Assembly: GCA_964569055.1 (NCBI GenBank)
Contig: CAZMSZ010000473.1
Location: 1 to 5,368 of the forward strand
Length of the DNA stretch: 5,368 nucleotides
Reading direction: 5' to 3'
Source of the DNA: JAWLGW01 sp964569055
Lineage (GTDB): Bacteria; Planctomycetota; J058
Of the stretch, positions 1 to 5,368 are shown one piece after another. A model generated the notes under the pieces. The model was given only the letters and a program-made list of their open reading frames with translations, made no database searches and had not been told where the DNA came from. Made by a program: the position numbers and the translations under genes. Numbering within the stretch: the stretch's first letter is position 1; each line of letters opens with the position of its first letter.

Positions 1-1847
<1,847 letters not shown>

Positions 1848-1851
<4 letters not shown>

Positions 1852-1982
1852 GAAATTCCTCGGGACGATCCCTCGCGTGTGGGCGGTCGACGATAGCGAA
1901 ATTCCCAGCCGGATTCCTCGGCAGGCTCGCGCAGGGCTGCCTGGGTGAAGCGACGAAGCCCCTTGCCCTTGCCCTTGGCCAC
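1848..1982 (-). CDS. Possible small ORF (44 codons) ending in a GTGA overlap with the activator start
   Basis: On the minus strand a GTG at 1982 opens 44 codons and ends with TGA at 1850-1848, which overlaps the GTG start of the activator as GTGA. The peptide would begin MAKGKGKGLRRF, is basic, and contains a GWEFRYRRPP stretch; it matches no family I recognise. In favour are the position in the gap and the overlap, a layout typical of translational coupling. Against it, there is no Shine-Dalgarno sequence before the GTG, about one third of the codons end in A or T (unlike the strongly G/C-ending neighbours), and any GTG followed by A creates such an overlap by chance. The reading is also just the tail of a frame that stays open to 2282 without another ATG, GTG or TTG. 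I think it is more likely a leader region than a gene. Confidence 0.2.
1851..1921 (-). repeat. Short repeated words GGAATTTCG / CCGAGGAAT upstream of the activator start
   Basis: On the minus strand CCGAGGAAT occurs at 1921-1913 and GGAATTTCG at 1905-1897. The two words then recur fused as CCGAGGAATTTCG at 1863-1851, where they form the RBS and the first base of the GTG start. The two GGAATTTCG copies are 46 bp apart. This is the least GC-rich part of the window, as expected for a promoter or leader. The words could be a regulator site, or duplicated bits of leader sequence. I see no convincing sigma70 pair of boxes. Confidence 0.45.
1857..1861 (-). promoter_or_regulatory. Ribosome binding site of the sigma54 activator
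   Basis: The minus strand reads CGAGGAATTTC directly before the GTG at 1851. The GAGGA core lies 5 bases from the start codon, a normal Shine-Dalgarno spacing. This site decides the start of the 616-residue protein and rules against the much longer in-frame reading upstream. The same bases form part of a repeated word in this gap (see the 1851-1921 repeats), so access to the RBS could be regulated. Confidence 0.7.
1959..1980 (-). repeat. G-rich tandem hexamer (AAGGGC) in the leader region
   Basis: The minus strand carries GGCC followed by AAGGGC twice and then AAGGGG. This gives three runs of three or more G, each separated by CAA, plus a shorter GG upstream. It is a short tandem repeat with weak G-quadruplex potential on the transcribed-sense strand. 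It also produces the KGKGKG start of the doubtful small ORF. No function can be assigned. Confidence 0.4.
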
Positions 1983-1986
1983 GGCG

Positions 1987-2007
1987 GCTGTACTGGCCAG
2001 CGACAGC
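1987..2007. promoter_or_regulatory. Imperfect 21 bp dyad in the intergenic gap, operator-like
   Basis: Arms GCTGT (1987-1991) and ACAGC (2003-2007) flank a perfect 8 bp palindrome CTGGCCAG (1993-2000), separated from it by one base on the left and two on the right. The result is a nearly symmetric element 136 bp upstream of the activator start. Size and symmetry fit a binding site for a dimeric regulator such as a Fis-HTH protein, but it is a single copy and no matching protein is shown. As RNA it would form only a modest hairpin. Confidence 0.3.
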
Positions 2008-2047
2008 AGAGCGCGAGGGCAGGAGCAGGGAGGCTCGTTTCGCGGGG

Positions 2048-2091
2048 AGCCCGAGGCGCCGAGCTCTCGCGGCGCGACCGCGCGCCGGGCT
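2048..2091 (-). terminator. GC-rich foldable stretch just after the kinase stop; weak terminator candidate
   Basis: Beginning 11 bases after the kinase stop, AGCCCG (2048-2053) can pair with CGGGCT (2086-2091). Inside it, GGCGCG (2071-2076) pairs with CGCGCC (2081-2086) around a four-base loop, and GCGCCG (2056-2061) pairs with CGGCGC (2070-2075) as an alternative. The structures exclude one another in part. No T-run follows on the minus strand, so this is not a classic intrinsic terminator. It might stabilise the 3' end or slow polymerase, and read-through into the activator gene is possible. Confidence 0.25.
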
Positions 2092-2101
2092 GAGCCGCCT
2101 G

Positions 2102-5100
2102 CTACCTCGGCTCCGCCGCCGCCCGCAAGCGCTCCACGAGCGCGCGCGCGTTTGGGTCGTCGGGGTGGCGCGCGAGGTGGGCCTCGGCGTGAGGGAGCGC
2201 TCGGCGTGGGCGGCCGCGGCGCTCCCAGTACAAGGCTTCCAGCCGCTGCGACGCCTCCTGGAGCAAGGGCGCGATCCGCGCGTCATCGAGGTGCGCGCGG
2301 GCCTCGGCGGCGCGGTCCGCCGCGAGGAGCGCCTCGACCAGGGTGGCGTAGGCGGGCCCGAGGTCCTGGGAGGTGGCGGGGCGCGCGCCCGGGGGGAGCT
2401 CGCCGGTCCAGCCCTGCTCGAGCCGCTGGCGCAGCTCCTGCACCCAGCGCTCGGCCGCGGCGACCGCGGCTGGGGCGTCGCCGCTCCACAGGTGCGCCCA
2501 CGCGAGAATGCGCGCGAGCTGCCACGCCTCGGGGAAGGACGGCTCCGCCCGGAGCAGCTCGCGCGCGGCCGCGAGGGCCGCGCTCGGGTCGGCGCGCGCA
2601 GTCAGCTCGAGGCGGTCGACCTCGAGCTGCGCGGCGGCGGCGGCGGGGAGCTCGCCCGCGAGGGCGGTCGCGAGCGCGTCGGCCGCCGCCGTCGAGGCGG
2701 CCGGGTCGCCGCGCGCCAGGGCCGTGAGCGCCCGGGCGCGCAGGTAGCGCGGCGGCCAGCCGCGCTGGGCGCGGGCCCACGGCTCGAGCTCCCCCGCGCG
2801 GGCGAGCTCGGCCAGCGCGGCGGGCTCGAGCGCGTCCTGAGCGGGCGCGGCGGCCGTGGCCACGGCAGCCGCCTCGAGGGCGAGCGCGCCCCGGCCCGCC
2901 GCGAACCGGCGCCGGGCGAGGTCGGTCGCCGCCGCCGCGAGCGAGGGCGGGACGGACACGGCGGGGTCGAGCGCCAGGGCGCGCGCGAGCGCGGCGAGCA
3001 GCTCGGCCTCGTGCGCCGCCGCCCGCGTCGAGCCGACCTCGGCGGCGGCCGCTGCGCGCAGCTCCTCCGCCAGCGCCAGCTCGAGCGGCGCCGCCTCGGC
3101 GGGCAGCGGCGCGCCGCACAGGCTGGCCACCGCCGCGACCGTGGCCAGCGCCTCGCGCGGCGGGCGTCCGCTCGCGCTCAGCGCGGCGGCCACTCGCGCG
3201 GGGGCGCGCGTCGCCACGACGGGGTCCGCGGCCACGGCCGCGCGCGTGGCGCGGAGCGCGCCCTCGCGGTCGTGGGCGGCCGCGCGCGCCGCCGCCTCGG
3301 CGAGGTGACGACCGGCCTCGCGCGCGCGCTCCGCGCGCTGGGCGGCGCGCGCCAGCGCCGCCTCGAGCCGGGTCGCGGCCGCCGCGAGCTCCGCTCGCCG
3401 CGGGCCGATCCACCCGCGCGCCGCGCCCAGCCGGGCGAGCGCCTGCTGCGCCGAGACGACGCCGGCCACCGCGGCCGCGGGGTCGCTCGGCGCGTCGAGC
3501 GCGCCCTCGAGGGCCTCGGCCGCGGCCGTCCCGGCCGAGAGCGCGCGGGCCGCGTCGGCGTCGCGCTCGCGCCATACCCCGTGCAGCCCGTGGGCCGCGG
3601 CGGCGGCCAGCGCGAGGAACGCCAGCACCGCGGCCCCGACGCGGCCCGCGCGGCGGCGCCGCGCCGCTTGGGCGCGTCGCTGGCGCGGCGTGAGCGGAGG
3701 GCGACGCCCGGCCGCGAGCGCGCACAGCACGGCGCCCGCCTCGGCCGCGGTCGGGCGGTCGGAGGGGGCCCGGGCCAGGCACTCGGAGAGGAGCGCCTCG
3801 AGCGGCGCGGGCGCGTCGGGGCGCGCGGCGCGCAGAGGCGGCGGCGCCTGGGTGGCGAGCGCCCGCAGCAGGCCCGCGAAGTGGGCCGCCTCGAACGGGG
3901 GGCGCCCGGTGAGCGCCACGTAGAGCGTCAGGCCCAGGCCGTAGACGTCGGTCGCGGGCCCCTGCTGCTCGGCGCGGCCGAGCGCCTGCTCGGGCGCGAG
4001 CGCGCCGGGCTCGCCCACGAGCTGGCTGGCGCGCGTGGCTCGCTCGGCGCCCTCGTCGCGCACCAGCCCTACGCCCCCCAGCACCACACCGGCGGGGCCG
4101 CCGAGGTGGACGTTGGTGGGGGCGACCGCGCGGTGCACGACGCCGCGCGCGTGGAGCTGCGCCAGGACCTCGGCCAGCGCGGCGCCGATCGCCAGCGCCT
4201 GCGCGATCGGCAGGGGAGCCTCGGCGGCGCGCGTCGCCAGGGTCGGGCCCTCCAGGAGCTCGTGCGCCAGGTAGGCGCGCCCGTCGGGGAGGGCGCGCCA
4301 GCCGTGGACCCGGAGCAGGGCGGGGTGCTCCACGCCGACCAGCGTCTGCGCGGCGCGGGCCAGCCGGCCGCGCCGCGCCTCGCCGGCGGCGCCGGAGTCG
4401 GCGGCGAGCACCTCGAGCGCGTGGCGGGCGCCGCTGGGGTCACGCCCCACCGCCCGCGCGCCGCGCGCGTCGAGCAAGCGCTCCACGACGTAGTCGCCGA
4501 GCGCCTCGCCCACCGCGCTGATGGGGGCGGTCTCGGCCTCGCGCTCCGCCGCCGCCTCGAGCGCGGTCGCGAGCTGGGCCGCGGTGGGGCGCCGCTCGGG
4601 CTCGCGCTCGAGCGCCCACAGGCAGCACTCGACCAGCGCCGGCTCGCCGGGCGGCGGGGAGGGGCGGCAGACCGCGAGCTGCTCGCACAAGCCCTCGAGG
4701 TCGGGGGCCTCGAAGGGGTGACGCCCGGCGAGCCCCTCGTAGAGCATGAGCCCCAGCGCGAACACGTCGCTCTTGGGGCCAGCGTGGCGCGAGCCGCCGG
4801 CGAGCACCTCGGGCGCCATGTAGCGCGGCGTGCCGACCGCGGCGCCGGTGCGGGTCAGCTCGCCCTGAGCGTGCACGAAGCTGGCGAGCCCGAAGTCGAC
4901 CAGGCGTGGCTCGAGCGAGGCGTCGAGGAGGACGTTGCTCGGCTTGACGTCGCGGTGCACCACGCCGGCCGCGTGGGCCGCCGCCAGCGCGCGCGCCACC
5001 TTGGCGAGGGTCTCGGCCAGCGCGCGCGGGCCGAGCGCCCCCAGCGCCATGACCTCGCCCAGCGGCGAGCCGTCCACCAGCTCCATGACCAGGAACGGAC

Positions 5101-5365
5101 GCCCGTCGGCGAGGCGCCCCGCGTCGAGCACGCGCACCGCGTGAGGGTGGTCGATCGCGCGGGCCGTCTCGACCTCGCGCGCGAACCGCCCGGCCCGCTC
5201 GCCCTCGGCCGCGCGCGTCAGGACCTTCACGGCGACCAGCCGACCGTCGTGAGCGCGCGCGCGCCACACGGTCCCCATGGCGCCCGCGCCCAGCGTCCCC
5301 AGCAGCCCGTAGCCGGGGACCTCGGGCGGCGGCGCGTCCGCCGCGAAGGCGTCCTCGGGCCTCAC
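2102..5365 (-). CDS. Transmembrane Hanks-type Ser/Thr kinase with tandem pseudokinase and TPR-like C-terminal region
   Basis: This 1087-residue protein is predicted to phosphorylate Ser/Thr residues of partner proteins from the cytoplasmic face of the inner membrane. Domain 1 (about residues 19-273) is complete: Gly loop GAGAMG 26-31, VAVK with K47, alphaC E64, HRD 137-139 with K141 and N144, DFG 157-159, GTP-x3-APE ending at E186, D200 and R259. Domain 2 (about 291-550) has the same fold pattern (HELLEGPTL, HARGVVHRA, DVYGLGLTLY, DRPTA) but lacks the catalytic residues, so it is a pseudokinase. A basic run at 561-573 precedes one hydrophobic segment (about 575-594), which suggests the kinase domains are inside and the rest outside. 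Residues 600-1087 are Ala-rich helices with TPR-like units near 925-975 and 1040-1080. T171 and T173 in the activation loop are plausible autophosphorylation sites. The GTG start at 5365 places the Gly loop at a normal distance, but its RBS is off-window, so a longer N-terminus is possible. The stop is TAG. The kinase call is very sure; the substrate is unknown. Confidence 0.95.
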   Translation of the reverse strand: MRPEDAFAADAPPPEVPGYGLLGTLGAGAMGTVWRARAHDGRLVAVKVLTRAAEGERAGRFAREVETARAIDHPHAVRVLDAGRLADGRPFLVMELVDGSPLGEVMALGALGPRALAETLAKVARALAAAHAAGVVHRDVKPSNVLLDASLEPRLVDFGLASFVHAQGELTRTGAAVGTPRYMAPEVLAGGSRHAGPKSDVFALGLMLYEGLAGRHPFEAPDLEGLCEQLAVCRPSPPPGEPALVECCLWALEREPERRPTAAQLATALEAAAEREAETAPISAVGEALGDYVVERLLDARGARAVGRDPSGARHALEVLAADSGAAGEARRGRLARAAQTLVGVEHPALLRVHGWRALPDGRAYLAHELLEGPTLATRAAEAPLPIAQALAIGAALAEVLAQLHARGVVHRAVAPTNVHLGGPAGVVLGGVGLVRDEGAERATRASQLVGEPGALAPEQALGRAEQQGPATDVYGLGLTLYVALTGRPPFEAAHFAGLLRALATQAPPPLRAARPDAPAPLEALLSECLARAPSDRPTAAEAGAVLCALAAGRRPPLTPRQRRAQAARRRRAGRVGAAVLAFLALAAAAAHGLHGVWRERDADAARALSAGTAAAEALEGALDAPSDPAAAVAGVVSAQQALARLGAARGWIGPRRAELAAAATRLEAALARAAQRAERAREAGRHLAEAAARAAAHDREGALRATRAAVAADPVVATRAPARVAAALSASGRPPREALATVAAVASLCGAPLPAEAAPLELALAEELRAAAAAEVGSTRAAAHEAELLAALARALALDPAVSVPPSLAAAATDLARRRFAAGRGALALEAAAVATAAAPAQDALEPAALAELARAGELEPWARAQRGWPPRYLRARALTALARGDPAASTAAADALATALAGELPAAAAAQLEVDRLELTARADPSAALAAARELLRAEPSFPEAWQLARILAWAHLWSGDAPAAVAAAERWVQELRQRLEQGWTGELPPGARPATSQDLGPAYATLVEALLAADRAAEARAHLDDARIAPLLQEASQRLEALYWERRGRPRRALPHAEAHLARHPDDPNARALVERLRAAAEPR

Positions 5366-5368
5366 GGG

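Noticed and set aside
1891..1921. Sigma70 promoter with TATCGT as the -10 box
   Set aside because: TATCGT matches only four of six consensus bases, and the hexamer 17 bp upstream (AGGAAT) does not resemble TTGACA.
1852..2101. Sigma54 (-24/-12) promoter in the gap
   Set aside because: I searched both strands for TGGC with GG-N10-GC spacing. Near hits such as the TGGCCAG of the dyad are off by at least one base in spacing.
1852..2286. In-frame 145-residue upstream extension of the activator, making a 761-residue protein
   Set aside because: The extension overlaps the kinase gene in another frame, is Arg/Ser/Pro-rich with no domain, and the GTG at 1851 has a good Shine-Dalgarno sequence while homology starts only after it.
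2283..3782. 499-codon open frame on the minus strand inside the kinase gene
   Set aside because: It is a frame-shifted reading of the kinase C-terminal half, made almost only of Arg, Gly, Ala and Pro, as expected for a shadow frame at this GC.
5253..5264. Alternating GC run (also at 2140-2150), possible Z-DNA
   Set aside because: It lies inside the kinase coding sequence and is explained by Arg/Ala codons in a very GC-rich gene.

Overview
The window is very GC-rich (well above 70% by eye) and holds two large genes, both on the minus strand, with a 250 bp gap between them. Transcription runs from right to left. The combination of Hanks-type Ser/Thr kinases with TPR-like tails, sigma54-dependent activators carrying GAF domains and extreme GC fits a Planctomycetota or Myxococcota chromosome. 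The sequence alone does not decide between the two, and no mobile element, RNA gene or CRISPR array is visible.

Right part (5365 down to 2102): a 1087-residue membrane-anchored kinase. It has an intact N-terminal kinase domain, then a second kinase fold that has lost the ATP-anchoring lysine, the catalytic aspartate and lysine, and the metal-binding aspartate. A basic stretch and one membrane segment follow, and then about 490 residues of Ala-rich, TPR-like helices. The kinase-pseudokinase tandem is the most interesting element of the window. The predicted GTG start lies only three bases from the window edge, so the promoter, the RBS and possibly a further N-terminal stretch are outside it.

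Middle (2101 down to 1852): this is intergenic, with lower GC next to the downstream gene. It holds a GC-rich foldable stretch just after the kinase stop, a 21 bp imperfect dyad, a G-rich hexamer repeat, and repeated GGAATTTCG / CCGAGGAAT words whose fused copy forms the RBS and start of the next gene. A weakly supported 44-codon ORF ends in a 4 bp overlap with that start.

Left part (1851 down to 1): a 616-residue sigma54 activator (bacterial enhancer-binding protein) with a short TPR-like N-terminus, a GAF domain, a short coiled coil, an AAA+ domain with a GAYTGA loop, and a Fis-type HTH. It has neither a receiver nor an FHA domain. An inferred working model is that the transmembrane kinase senses a signal through its helical tail or the pseudokinase and affects the neighbouring activator, by phosphorylation or by TPR contact, to switch on sigma54 promoters. 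Nothing in the sequence proves that the two proteins interact.
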